A stretch of 64,000 nt of DNA from Monosporascus cannonballus (lineage: Eukaryota > Ascomycota > Sordariomycetes > Xylariales). The notes under the pieces are model-generated. The model was not told the DNA's origin. It worked only from the letters and a program-made list of their open reading frames with translations, and searched no databases. The stretch lies in the NCBI GenBank assembly GCA_004154925.1, contig QJNS01000093.1, forward strand, positions 186,001 through 250,000, read 5' to 3'. Positions 50,100-62,142 of the stretch are shown here, piece by piece (position 1 is the first letter of the stretch; each line of letters begins with the position of its first letter). The translations under genes were made by a program, and so were the position numbers.

Positions 50100-53000
50100 C
50101 ATATTTTAATTATATTTATTATTAATTCAAATAAAAAAATATAAAAAATCGTATAAAATTTAATTTTTAATCCAAGTTTTAATTAGTAATTATTTTCTGA
50201 GATTTTCTTGATGATTTTATATATATCTATATATTCGAAATCGAATTTTTTATTAGGTCGTTTTATTTGGACGTTTTTAATAACGAGGAAAATTATTTTC
50301 TTTTTTTGAAACTTAATTCTTTTGATTTTTTTGATTATAATATTTACTTATCTGATTATATACGAATTTCAGTTTTATTTTTATTTCCTAATATAATTAT
50401 CGTAATTATTTTAACGTAAAAATATTTTAATATTAATTAAACCGTTAATACGTATTTTTTTGTAAGTTTTTAAAATAATATCAAAATTTACGTTTGTAAA
50501 TATTATTTTGATATTATCATTATAATTAATATTATTAGCTAATTATAGAATTAATAATTTTTAACCTAATTATTTAGTTTGTAATTAATATAATATCGGA
50601 AGTAAGTTTCCAATAATTTAATTGGTTCGTTTTATATATTTATTTATTTAAGGTTTAAATATAATAAATCATTTGTAATTTAAGTTAATATATATTATAA
50701 GGCCTTATTAAAAGTTAGATATGAATATTAAGGTTTTATTTAAAATAATTCTTATTAATAATTTGAATATATTAAAAATAAATCTAAAAGAATATATATT
50801 ATTTGCTCGCCGTTTTGATTTTTATAATATAATAAAAAATAAGAATATTTAATTAATTAATTAATAATTACGAAAATGCTATCGTAATATAATTTTATAA
50901 TTAGATTTTTTGATATAGGAAATTTGATAATAAAATCGAATATAATTAAATATTATGTTTATTTTGCCATTTGTAATAATTATAATTTTTCGTATGGCTT
51001 TTGTCGTCGAGCTTTTGTTCTGGCGTAAATATCGTATTACTATATGACTTTTTTACAGTTAATTTTATTTTAAAAAAGGAATATGTCCGTAAAAGCCGTT
51101 TTAAGGTTTCGTAAATCTCTGGATATCCGTATAGCTGATATTCGTATATGTTTAGTAATAAATCTTTTTGATATTTTTCTGAACTTTATATTTTGTCCGT
51201 TTTTAGTTTTTTAGAAAACCGTCGTTATATTACTGGATTTTCTGATGTATATTAAATAGTACTGCGCGAATTATCGTAATCTGTCGCAGGCGTAAATATC
51301 TTTTTATAGTAGTATTAAAAATTATATGGCTAATTTTGAGCAATTTCTTTTCCAACTTTGGTCGTTTGCTTAAATTATTTGCTTTATTTTTTTTAATATT
51401 TTTTATAGATAATAACGAAATCAAAGTTCGCCAATTTCTCCACGTAACGACATTATCGTTTTATAAATCCTCTGGTCGTAATAAATCGGTTATGGTTTTA
51501 ATAATCCCTATAAACCGTAACCTGGTATAAGTTTCCTTTCAAAAAATATCTAAAATTTCGGAATACCATAATAAAACCATAAATTCTTTATCAGAAATAC
51601 CGTAATTAAGTTTAACTACTTTTAATTTATATGAAAGAAATGTAATAAAATATAATTTGCTTTAATTATTTCGTTATCCGATTATTACGTTTAATAGGGA
51701 ATCCGAAATATCTATTTCTAATTTAATAAGGCGGGTTAAATCGTACATAATTAATTCTGGTTTGCTGGTAAATTATATCCTTAATATTTTAAAATACTCT
51801 TTTCGTTTCGGACGTTTATTTCAACCTTTTTATTTTTTTCGTAAAGTTCGTTAAAGTTATAATTATTTTGCTAAAGTTTCGCAAAAATTCCTTGTTGTAA
51901 TTAGCGAATTTAAGAAACGCTTATACCTTTTAAACCGTAATTAACGTCTGCCATTTCATAATTGTAATAACCTTTTTAGGGTTTATCTTAATATATTCTA
52001 AGATAATAATATATCCTAAATATTTTACTTATTATTCGTAAAATTCTTTTTTTCCGTATTATTAAATAACCTTACGTTTTATAAAACTTAAAAAGCTTTA
52101 TCAACGTAGTTTATATATGCTTTTTCCGTTTCTGAAAAAATAAGAATATCGTCGAGAGAGCAAACGACGAAAATGTCAAGGTATTCTCGTAATATATAGT
52201 TAATTATCCGTTAAAAGTTGCTAATACGTTCGTAAATTCTATTCATATAATTAAATATTTAAATAATCCGTATTTTGTCCTAAACACTATTTTCTATTTG
52301 TATTATTTTTTAATCTTAATATGGTTATATTTATTTTTAAAATTATATATTATGAATTATTTGGCTTCGTATAATCGATTTTGTATTTCCGTAATTAGGG
52401 GTCATAATAAATAATCCTTAATAGTAATATCGTTTAATAATCTGTATTTAACTATAAATTGCAATTTTCCGTTTTTTTAATACGAACAATATAAGATATC
52501 CTGCCGGAAATTTCGAAATCGAATCTATCTTTTCTATAATCGATTTTTTAGATATATTTTAAAAGTACGTAATTCGTTTGCGTTAAAATTCTGAATTACG
52601 TAAAATTTCGTCGAAAATCCTTTTTAAAGAATTATCTTATAATTTTATTCGTATTTATGGCGTTATAATAACATATTAATTAAAATTTTCGATTTTTGAA
52701 GCTATTATTTAAGATCGTTATTTAATTATTTTAATTTTGCTTTAATTATAATAAAGATTTGTTGTATTTCTTTCTGATGTCCTTTTTTTTCTTATATTTT
52801 ATCCTTTTGGGTGGTAAGGTTTTTATCGTATCCTTATGTCTACATTTATCGCCAATTTCTATCAAATGTTAAAATCTTAATTTTTTTGATTTGTTAATAA
52901 GAAATAAAATAAACCTTATTTAACTAATCCTTTTATTAATTAAGATTTTATATTAGCGTATTTATAATAATCCTAAGATTATATCGTAATTCGCCAATAA

Positions 53001-55100
53001 AATAATATCGAAATTAATTATCTGGTATCGTTTTTAAATAAAAATCTCGAAATTATTAATTTCGCGTATAACTTTTCTATTATCGTAAACGAATTCCTGA
53101 TTTTCGGCATTTGTCGTTATATAGGGTTTTAACTTATATTTTTATAATAATTTCAACTTATTAAACATATCCGGTATAATATAATTCCGCTTAAAGTTCC
53201 GTAATCTATTATTACGATATATTAATACGTTCCGATTCGTATATTTAAAGTGATAAGGTTATTAACGGCTTTTATCGTCGCGTTTAAAGCTCTTTTAAAA
53301 GGTTCTTTTTAATTCCTTTAGGTTTCGTTATTTTGTAGCTTTTTATAGATAATCTTTTTTTTAATTTCTTTTCGAATTTGTTGAACTTTAATTATATTTC
53401 GGTATTTAATGCCTTAAATTATCATATTTGTTATTATTGCCGGCGTATTCTTCGTTTAAATTATATTAATTATTGTTGATTTTGTTATAATTTTTCTTCT
53501 TATTAGGTAAATTATATTTTATGCTTTCGATTATATCCCATTATACGTCGTATTAGCTATTGTTTCAAATTTCACCCTTAAATTCACGTATGTCTTTTTT
53601 AATAGTTTTCTCTTCGTAAGGGTTTGGAATAAATACTAATTAAAAATAGAAATTTATAATAGCTTTTTAATACTATTTTTCTATTATGTGCTGGATTAAT
53701 TTTTTTCCCTTTAATAATTATATTATTATTAATAATAAAAGGTGTTTATATAACAGTATTAAATTTTTTCAGGCCCGGTTTTTATTTCGGCCAGTTACTA
53801 AATATCCTTTAGGGTTATAAATTTAAAATGTCGATATTATTTTTTATTATTTTTGTCATTTTCGATACGGATTAAAAAATCGAATCATTTATAATATGTA
53901 TAAATAATTTTTCCGTAAATAAATTATTTTTATTTTTCGTAATCGAGACATTCATATCGCCGATAATATATAATATGCATTTTACTATATCGATCAGGAG
54001 TTCCGAGATAGATTTCTTTTGTCTAATCCTAGTATTTGCGTAATTATCCTTATAATACTTTGTATTATGCTCGCGATATTTATTGAGTTAGCTTTTTGGC
54101 TTTTCGCATTTCTTATTAGATTTTTCGCTATTGGGAGCCTGGTAAGTATTTAGGCCGAATTATATTAATAAGTTTATTTTCGGTTTTTTGATTTTTTCTA
54201 AATTATTTTTTAAGTACGGGTTTTTAATTGTCCTAACGGGGGTTTTATATATTTTATACCATATTACCTTATGCCTTATTTTGTTATAATTAAAGCATTT
54301 AGTTTAACTTCAGTTTTTCCTATAAATAGCTTTTAAATCTATAGGTCCTGGTTCTTCTCCGTATAAAATGTTACTGAGTCGAAAACGCTGATATTAGCCG
54401 TATATCGAAATTTGTTGTTATTTTTTTCATTAATGTTTTTAATACGTTAGGCATATTGTTAATCGTCGATTTTAACTGCTATCGCGATATAATCCAATAA
54501 ATAAATAGGCCGATTAAATTTAAAAAGCTTTTTTTATATTTTTTAAGCTGTCGAAAAATTTAATTATTTATAAGTTTTGTTTTTAATTTAGCTTAAACGT
54601 TAATTCAATAAATATTTTACAGCAATTAAATATTAATTCTTTTTTTCGAAATCAATTAATTTATATTATTTCGGGTTTTATTTTTCGATTAACGACATAA
54701 CCTATTTCTTTATCGTAGATTTAAATTAAATAATTGTATTTTTAATAAGATATCCAATTTTGAATTCGATTTATATAATAAGCGTAATTAATTAAATATG
54801 GAAATATCTAAAATATATTTGGTATTAAAATAAAAATAATTATAATTTAATAAGGTTTTGTCGAAAATGTTTAATTTAAGAAATTTAAAAACTTTTGTTA
54901 ATCCCTTAATAAAATTTAATTAAATACTTTAAGGTATTTCAAAAAGTTTTCAAATTTCGTAAATCTTTTTTTTCTTAAACCTTTTATGGGCGGCTTAAAA
55001 GAATATTATAAGATTATTATTGTTTTTTTAAGCTGAATAATACGTTCGTTTATGGTATCTAAGTGTCGAAAAACTTTTTCGCAAAAAAAGCGAGGTTTTT
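50100..55100 (-). pseudogene. E3 gag-pol remnant
   Basis: RT lies at 52130-52290 ('RIINYILREYLDIFVV' then 'CSLDDILIFS'). An open stretch of 64 codons at 51230-51424 lies in the linker between RNase H and integrase ('PKLEKKLLKISHIIFNTTIK'). The gag part near 54600-55100 could not be read with certainty. Confidence 0.65.
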
Positions 55101-55240
55101 CCTTTTTTCCTCGGATTCCATTTTAGTATCCGAGTTATCAGAGACCTAATAAATGGGCTGTTCGCGCTGTTTACTAATAGATATAATATCGGCGATATTG
55201 CTTAAAATTCAAGGGAATTATTAAATAAAAGTTTAGAACG

Positions 55241-55638
55241 TATAATAATTAAACGGTTTAATTAATTATTAAATTTTAATCGTACGGATTTATATTAATA
55301 AAATTATCGTAAGATTTTAAATAATAAATATAATAACATATTACGATTTATAATATTAAAAATAATTCAAATAATAATAATATATTATAAACTAAAATTA
55401 TTTAAATTATAAATATAATAATCGTATTATATTTGATCATGATTACAAGTTATTGCTTAGATTATTATAATTTTACAAGATCTTAATAATCCTCACTTTG
55501 GTAAATTTCGCAAGATCCCAATAATCCTAACGTTTATGAGTTTCGCAAAATCCCAATGTTCTTGTCAAGTGACCCTTTCCCTGGTACTCCACTTACTTTG
55601 ACTGTTTCCGGCTGTGCTAAGGACGTTGGGTCATAACA
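55241..55638 (-). repeat. E3 5' LTR
   Basis: Starts TATAATAATTAAACGG, every change from TGTGACGGCTAGGCGG being C-to-T or G-to-A. Ends TCATAACA, followed by CAAAA. The right 200 bp is hardly mutated. Confidence 0.8.
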
Positions 55639-57047
55639 CAAAAAAAGAAAAAAAGTTTAACCAATAAAAATAATAAAAATTAAACTTATAAAACGTAAAA
55701 TATAAATTTATTATTTCGTTACCCATTACCGCGATGATAATAAGAGAAAAAAAAAATATAATAATTATTATTCCGTTACGTATTTAATATAAGTATAACG
55801 TATTTTTTGTATTTAAATTTATGAATTATATTATTTTTTATAATAATTATTTAAAAATTATAAGAATTGCAATAAACATATTCGAAAAAGTACTTCTTTT
55901 TTATCTAGGCGGTATATCATAAAATAAGAGTATTTATATTAATTACTAAATTCTGTAGCACCCCGGAAAAACCTAGTTTCGGCGTGCTTATAGTATTTAA
56001 AAAGCTTCCTAGTTACAGCTCCCTAAAGCTTAATTTTAGTTAGACAATTATCACTTCTCATTTTCTATGCAACCTTTTCTCGCGATCAGCCTAACTGTGA
56101 CATTACAAAAGAGGCAAGCCGGGTCAACGGGTAATACTACAAGGTATAGGTCGAGAATGCCTTGGAAATCATGAGAATGATCTCTGGGACTCGATAAGTT
56201 AGCCTATCTACCATTTTCGTCCAACGTACTGGCTCAATATGGCGGGTGATTAGATTAGCTTTCAAGAGAGAAACACCGACTCCGCTGGGTTCGGTAGACT
56301 CTGGCTCGCCGCCGATGACTTCCACGAGAATTAAAAAGGCTCCATGGCGATCCGGGCTACGGCGATGGCAGCCAGCCCGAATAACTCGTCTTACGGGTTT
56401 GCTGATGCTGAGGGTCCCAACCTTGACATTTAGCGCACGTTTTATGGTGAGGCTTAACTCGGCTAGCCCATAAAACATGTGGTAGAGCTATGTTTACAGT
56501 TTTTCGGCGCGAAATTGGATTTAGTCCAGGTAGAGCAGTGTCATGCCCGTAATGGATGGAAGAGCCTTGAGCCGAAGAAAGTAATGGCAAAAACGACTCG
56601 AATCCTCATACCACTGAAACTACCTACGAATGCCGCAGAGAAGGCATCACATCCATAAGACATGATCGCATCTCAGACTGTTCGGATAAGTTTACATAAG
56701 GTTGGTGTCATGTAACACCTTTGGGTATTCAGAGGCTGTCGTTGCACTATATAATACCACGGACAAGCAGCTTGAGATCGTTGCAAAACTACCATCGCCA
56801 CTTCGTCTAGGGTTTGTCCTAGACGCAAATCCCGAGCACAATGCAGTACTATGTAATTCCCTCCCAATCTGCCACTGATCATTTTCTTAAATGCTCAAAT
56901 CTATAACCTGCTATGCTCTCCTTCCTCGCTGATCTCCTCCAATAAGATCTGTAATATCATTGCGTCAACAATGTCGCGTTAATCAAGTGATTATGAGTCA
57001 GGACTAGCATATAAGGGGACAGGGCAGGACTGTGGGTCGAAAAGAAG
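55639..57047. other. Transition from AT-rich RIPed DNA to gene-bearing DNA, no firm gene
   Basis: Up to about 55960 the sequence is still AT-rich. From about 56000 it has normal composition. Minus-strand open frames of 69-113 codons (56137-56478, 56673-56882) overlap plus-strand ones and have no motif I recognise. This may be the 3' flank of the gene at 57048-58353. Confidence 0.45.
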
Positions 57048-58353
57048 TTATAGTTGGGCATTGACGTCGATGTCCATGCCGCCATTCGCGTCAGCCTTGG
57101 AGGGCGACATCTTCGTAGTGTTATCACCGGGATTCATGACATGAGCGACTTCAGTAGCTTCGTCTACCATGTCGGTAGCTTCGTCGGCGAGGTCTGTAAA
57201 TGCATCGGCAAGGGCTTGGATTCTCCGTGTCATTCGATTGAGCTTGTCCATGCTCATGTCCTTGGAGACAAAACTGCCACCGCAATTAAGGCACTCTATT
57301 CGGTGAAGCCGGGCCTCTTGGACGGCTATGTTAGACTTGGCGGCGACCAAATCATTGCTAAGAGCCTTTACGTCGCGTTTTAGCCCCGCAAACTCGTTCA
57401 GAACGGCAGTCATCTGACTCTGAATGTTGGCAATGCTCACTGCATCAGGAGCCGTATCTTTCTGAAACTGCTGGGTGATGGCGGAAGATTGGCTGGCGTC
57501 GTTATAGTCGCCGTGGTGGTCGTGGAACGAGATCTGGACCATCGAGGCCTTGCCTTCATGAGAGAAAGAGTGGGACTGCTGCGACGAATATGAAAACTTA
57601 GCACCTGCTGATCTGCTCGGTCGTAGCAAGCGCGGATGGGAGGGATGCGACGAAGTGTTGGGCGATTGCTTACCATTTGGGGGATAACCATGGGCGTAAA
57701 TGACGATGAGCCCATAACGACCATCGACGAATCCTTGGCAGCCATCGACGCAGGAGTGCCAGGGATGTCGCCGGACGGATGGAAAACTGATCCAAATAGG
57801 GAACTGGGCGTCCTAAGGTGCGTATCGGTAACAATACCGGCAGGTGTCGCATCATCAGTGTCATCATCGCCTTCAACAGAACCACCGGACGAGGCGCCTT
57901 CAGCATTGGCAGCCACACCTTCCTGGAATTTCTTAATCTTGGACGCAGCATCACAACCTCTGGCGCGACTATATGAACAACGTGAATGGCGGTCAGTTAA
58001 GTATGCGAATAACAAGATAAAGTGGGCAGCAACATAAAGGGCAGGGCAAGATACAGACGATGATATGGGCTAAAGTTATGAACAACAGACGAAAAAATGA
58101 CATACCGGCGCTCCAAGACCTCCTTCTCGACGTCTTCTAGGATAGCCCTCCGTGTATTCGGGTCCGCCACCAGGAACGACTCCGTATCGCTGCGAATCTT
58201 GATGGCTCGGTTCACAGCTTTGGAGTCTTGGGCAAGAGCCTGTTCCTTCACACGCGTAAAGGGGTCCAGGCGAGCCTTACGCAACCGGGCGCGAACCGTG
58301 TTCGGATTGGTGGAATAATCCTGCGGGTTCTTTATACCAGCAGGGGCTGACAT
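57048..58353 (-). CDS. Hypothetical protein, three exons, coiled-coil C-terminus
   Basis: Model on the minus strand: exons 58353-58106, 57968-57674 and 57578-57048, 1074 nt, 357 residues. Intron 1 has GTATGT, a branch-like CTTAACTGAC and ATAG. Intron 2 has GTAAGC, a branch-like GTGCTAAG and CGCAG, and the frame is kept at both joins. The N-terminus (MSAPAGIKNPQDYSTNPNTV) is followed by a basic, helix-rich segment ending 'ILEDVEKEVLERR'. The middle is acidic and Ser/Gly/Thr-rich. The last ~110 residues are heptad-like, with one 'CLNCGG' pair, and end 'GGMDIDVNAQL'. No signal peptide or membrane segment was seen. I do not recognise the family. The acceptor of intron 2 could lie 3 nt further on, as there is a CAGCAG. 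Confidence 0.65.
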
Positions 58354-58642
58354 GGTGGACGAGTGGGGAAGCGGCTAAGGGGAGACCATCGTTAGACTCA
58401 AGGCATGAGCATACGAAAGGAGATCGAGTAATAGAATAAGCAGGTGAATAGGGAAAACCAGGGATCAAAGTGGGTAGATGAGGAGGGACAGGAAGCTACG
58501 AGGCAACTGATGTCAAAGAGGTGACACCAAGATGGTTATTATGGACATTGGTTTGGATTATTCGATGGTCAGATGGAAGTGTACAATTACGTACACACTG
58601 AGAAAGGGGCAGAGTCTTTCCAGTGGGAAGTGGAGCAGAAAA

Positions 58643-58653
58643 GGGGGGGGGGG
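58643..58653. repeat. Run of 11 G
   Basis: Homopolymer about 290 bp upstream of the start codon at 58353. It may vary in length between isolates. Confidence 0.8.
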
Positions 58654-59410
58654 TATGAACGGGCGTTTTACCACTTGAAGATTCCTACCTTGATCAAGGT
58701 GGGGTAGACGCGACATATAATACTGCCTTGTGATGAAATGGAAAGGGACGTGAGGAGATGTGACGGAATGGTTGTAGGTTGTGTGCTGGAATATCTACTT
58801 AGGTATGGACTGACTGGATCGACTAAGACAAGAGCATCCCTGGAAAGAATGGGGCGAAGAAGAAGAGAGTCGGTACCGGAGGATTGACGATCTGGCGGTT
58901 GGTGAAGAAGGACTGGATGTAACAAGGCACTCGCTGATGTGAAACACGGAACAGGGAGACAGAGTGGGAAGATGGAAAAGGACAGCGACTCATGTAGAAA
59001 TAATCGAAGGGCGCCGTGTTGACGGGTTGGCAGGGAACGCATCACGTCGCGTCTCACATCAAAGACGCAACGAAGAAGTTCATGGAGGTCGACGACATGA
59101 AAATACTTACCTTTGGGTACGACAGGTAAGTATGCAATGGAGTTCGACGATCGAGATGGGGGGCCTACGCGTAGATGTAGGCGGAAAAATCGATCTCTAC
59201 GTGTAGGTGGGAAGGTGGGAAGGTGGGGAGAGTAGGGAGGTAGTGAGGGTTGCGAATAAGAAGGGACTGGAGAGGTGATTATAGTAAATGTTAAAGAAGG
59301 AACAAAGTTAACTAACGTTGCTATAGAGATTTGGGACCCATGTACCTACACGGGACGGTATTACTTGACACGTCGTCGGGGGACACTTGGTGGATGTCGT
59401 ATAATTACAA

Positions 59411-59626
59411 ATGAGATTCGGAAATTTAGAGGCTGTCCTATCTCTGTTTCTACTGCCTCTACTCCAGGCCTGCTTGATATCATCAAGCCATAGCACCCCT
59501 ACGCAGAGCGGTCCCTACCAGCGCGATCGGATCCGTGTGTGTTTACCACTCGCCGAAAGTTGCAAGTTCAAGTCTTCCTGCCTAGGTAGTCATAAAGGAG
59601 AAGTCCTCCCGATCTCCGAGCATTAG
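59411..59626 (+). CDS. Possible small secreted protein (71 residues)
   Basis: Intronless ORF with one arginine at position 2, then a hydrophobic stretch of about 15 residues (VLSLFLLPLLQACLI). This is a plausible signal peptide. Three further cysteines follow in the 45-residue remainder (VCLPLAESCKFKSSCLG). It lies about 3.4 kb from the edge of the RIPed block, a usual place for fungal effectors. Against it: the context before the ATG is weak, and a minus-strand frame overlaps it. I recognise no homologue. Low confidence that it is expressed. Confidence 0.2.
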   Translation: MRFGNLEAVLSLFLLPLLQACLISSSHSTPTQSGPYQRDRIRVCLPLAESCKFKSSCLGSHKGEVLPISEH

Positions 59627-60941
59627 CCGCGTAGAATTGTATCAAATATCAAGAGATAGACATCGTTGATCTCCTAATTACCTTGGTCAGCCCACGGATG
59701 TTCGAGTTACTGTCAGAATCCACAGCATGTGGAGGGTTTTGTTCCTCTTATCCAAGAGCCAACATAAAAATATTTAGTAGCTAGCTAGCTAAAGTGGCTA
59801 CGAAGTCCTGCTTACCTCGTATAGTGTTAGAATCCAATTCTTACGCGAATATCGAGAAGTAATTTAAGGCCGCAGAGAAGCCCATGAGCATTCCTCCCTG
59901 AATCTGACACATGGCTATCCGTATGTCAGGTGCCAAGGTGCGACCCCCTTTCTGGGGCCCAGCTCACCACCAGTGCGGGTCTGGTTTGTGTATACATAGG
60001 AGGGCTTCGCCCCGAGTAGTTAGAGGGAGACAGGCGTTAATGGTCATCTATTGCTACCCCTACTACGAACTAGCTGCAAGGCTTCTTCTGCCTTTCACTC
60101 TGTACCTCACCATTTTCTCTGACACCATCCTCGGAATAACAGCGTCGGCAACGAGCACGATGTAGCATTTATCAAGGTCCGGTGTCCGCCAGATCGCCCA
60201 CACTCGACCGAAACCGGGAGATGAAGGGTTGGTCTATTAAAAATCCCCTTGGTAGCATACTAACCTTGACGGCCAGGGGACCTCCAGGGTGGCTTCGATT
60301 CCCACGAGAGAACCCACTTGTCGGGGCCACGGATCCCACGTGTCTAAGTATGGCAACAGGGTAGGCACTTGTCTGCTAACAACATTTATAAACCACATCC
60401 TACCGGTTTACAAAGTCTTTGGACGCAACCACGAGGCTAGGGGATGAGAGAGGAGAACTAGCCGCCTCGTTCCTTCAACAGTTTGAGTATGCGGATGTGG
60501 ATGGAGACACGGAGGGGATATTGCATGAGGAACCATCGCAGAATCAGCCTCTCAGAGGGCGACAGCTAGAAACCTAACTGAACGTATGAAAAGCTAACCG
60601 CAGCACCTGTCCACAAAATCTTAGCATTACCCTTCTTTCTCAACACGAGTCGTCTTCTACCTCACCTCTTCAGTATCCAGGGCAGGAAGCAGTCCGCCCC
60701 ATACAGTTCTAAGGAAAGCTCGATGCTTCCCGCCAGCAGCTCCTGTTCATGACTTCAGACTAGCTCTTTCTCACTCGAATCCTCTTGCGCCTACAAGCTG
60801 CGTAGCCCGAAACAGAAAAATATTTCGCCTCTTACAGCCCTAGAAAAATTTGATTGACCGGGCCGGTAATCCCAAATGGACTTGCAGGCATTACTCGTCA
60901 ACAACACGGGGAGATCCCGTCCCTGATGTATATCTCAACAC

Positions 60942-60972
60942 GACACACACACACACACAGAGAGAGAGAGGG
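60942..60972. repeat. Compound (AC)n-(AG)n microsatellite
   Basis: About nine AC units followed by about six AG units in intergenic DNA. Confidence 0.85.
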
Positions 60973-62142
60973 AGAACACAGTAGCCCGTAACTAGATCCT
61001 ATGCGTCGATCCATAAAGGGAGAACGCACGACCTGGACTGGGATTATGAGATCCAACAATAGATCATTGCACTAGAAGATATCCAAGCTGCTGGTCCGTG
61101 TGGACGACAGCAGACCACGGAGTGACCGACCGCTGAGCACACCAACGCGTAGTGGTATCTCGAAGACCACGCGGATAGGGCCATACTCGCTACTAATAAG
61201 CTAAGCAAATAAACAGATTAAATATTGGCTCAGGTGTGTATGTAGCATTGTATCTCACTTCGGCTGCTCCACCTCAGTCACTATCTACGCCGCGAGCAAG
61301 ACGTCAACAAGGACACGAAGTTCCCGCCAAAGGTTCTGGTACTCTCCGTGGCGTTGTCGGGATCTTCTGCCATCATCTTTCCCTACATTGGCTGACTCAT
61401 ACACAGAGAACAGTTGTTTGTTACATACGCGACACGTTGAGAAAATATACGGGCATTGCGGGTCGCCCACAGCACACCAAGCCAAACACGACACATAAAT
61501 CAATAGACAGGCAACGGCATGCTCCCAAAAACACTTTCGGTCTCCATAAAGCAGTAGGTGAAATCAGTCGCGCTGTGGTATGTACTGCCAAGGGGGCCTT
61601 CCAACCATCAACGGACGATCATATTATCATACAAGAATATTTGCCCAACAGCCTCGTCGTGTCTCCACCATTACGGCGTCGCCTTGGGATATAAAATCTA
61701 CAGCAGATCTGAGATCTCAAATGGGTACGATTGATCTGTTCTCTACTGGAAGACAGTCAGTCAACTGGTTACCCCAACAGTGCGACTGCGGATGCGAAGA
61801 GATACGCACAGGGTTTCGTTGCTGTCACTGAAGCCATAGCGTTGGACGAACATAAATATATGGGCAAAGTCGTAAGATTTTCGCATTTGCTGCTTATTCG
61901 TCCCTTTACTTCGAGTCCGTAGTAGTTGTAGACTGGCGGTTGGCAGCTGTCCAAATTGTACTGCGTTCCGGACTCGATTGCGCATGCTCCCAGCGGCTAA
62001 TCCCGAATGAGAATATGGCCAGGAGCTATACTCATGAAGTTATCGTTGGGACGACCTCCTAAGCGGAGCCCACTGACGACTCTTCAAATGAGCTATCACG
62101 GTTGGAATTGTTCGAGTGGCAACCGAGCGGAATGCCGCCTTC

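Larger units (their letters stand above)
48926..55638 (-). mobile_element. Full-length Ty3/Gypsy chromovirus E3
   Basis: LTRs at 48926-49292 (367 bp) and 55241-55638 (398 bp), flanked by perfect CAAAA duplications (48921-48925 and 55639-55643). The left LTR lacks about 31 bp just inside its edge. Pol reads on the minus strand; the RT box at about 52132-52175 is 'FVVCSLDDILIFS', with the catalytic DD intact. It is less mutated there than E1 or E5. Same LTR ends as E1 and E5, but a different LTR middle. Confidence 0.85.
58354..62142. other. Intergenic region, no firm gene
   Basis: Normal composition. Several open frames of 60-150 codons overlap on opposite strands (for example 58668-59057 minus, 61236-61694 plus) without motifs or good splice models. 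58354-59100 is probably the promoter and leader of the gene at 57048-58353. Simple repeats and one small secreted-like ORF are listed separately. Confidence 0.45.

Noticed and set aside
56137..56478. 113-codon minus-strand ORF
   Set aside because: Overlaps an open plus-strand frame, has no motif, and no start context or splice partner was found.
58668..59057. 129-codon minus-strand ORF
   Set aside because: Lies in the likely leader/promoter of the gene at 57048-58353. Composition is low-information, with many Ser, Leu and Pro.
60421..60576. Acidic open stretch that could be a terminal exon
   Set aside because: No upstream exon with matching phase could be found.
61236..61694. 152-codon plus-strand ORF
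   Set aside because: No recognisable domain, overlaps frames on the other strand, and basic-rich composition like random normal-GC sequence.
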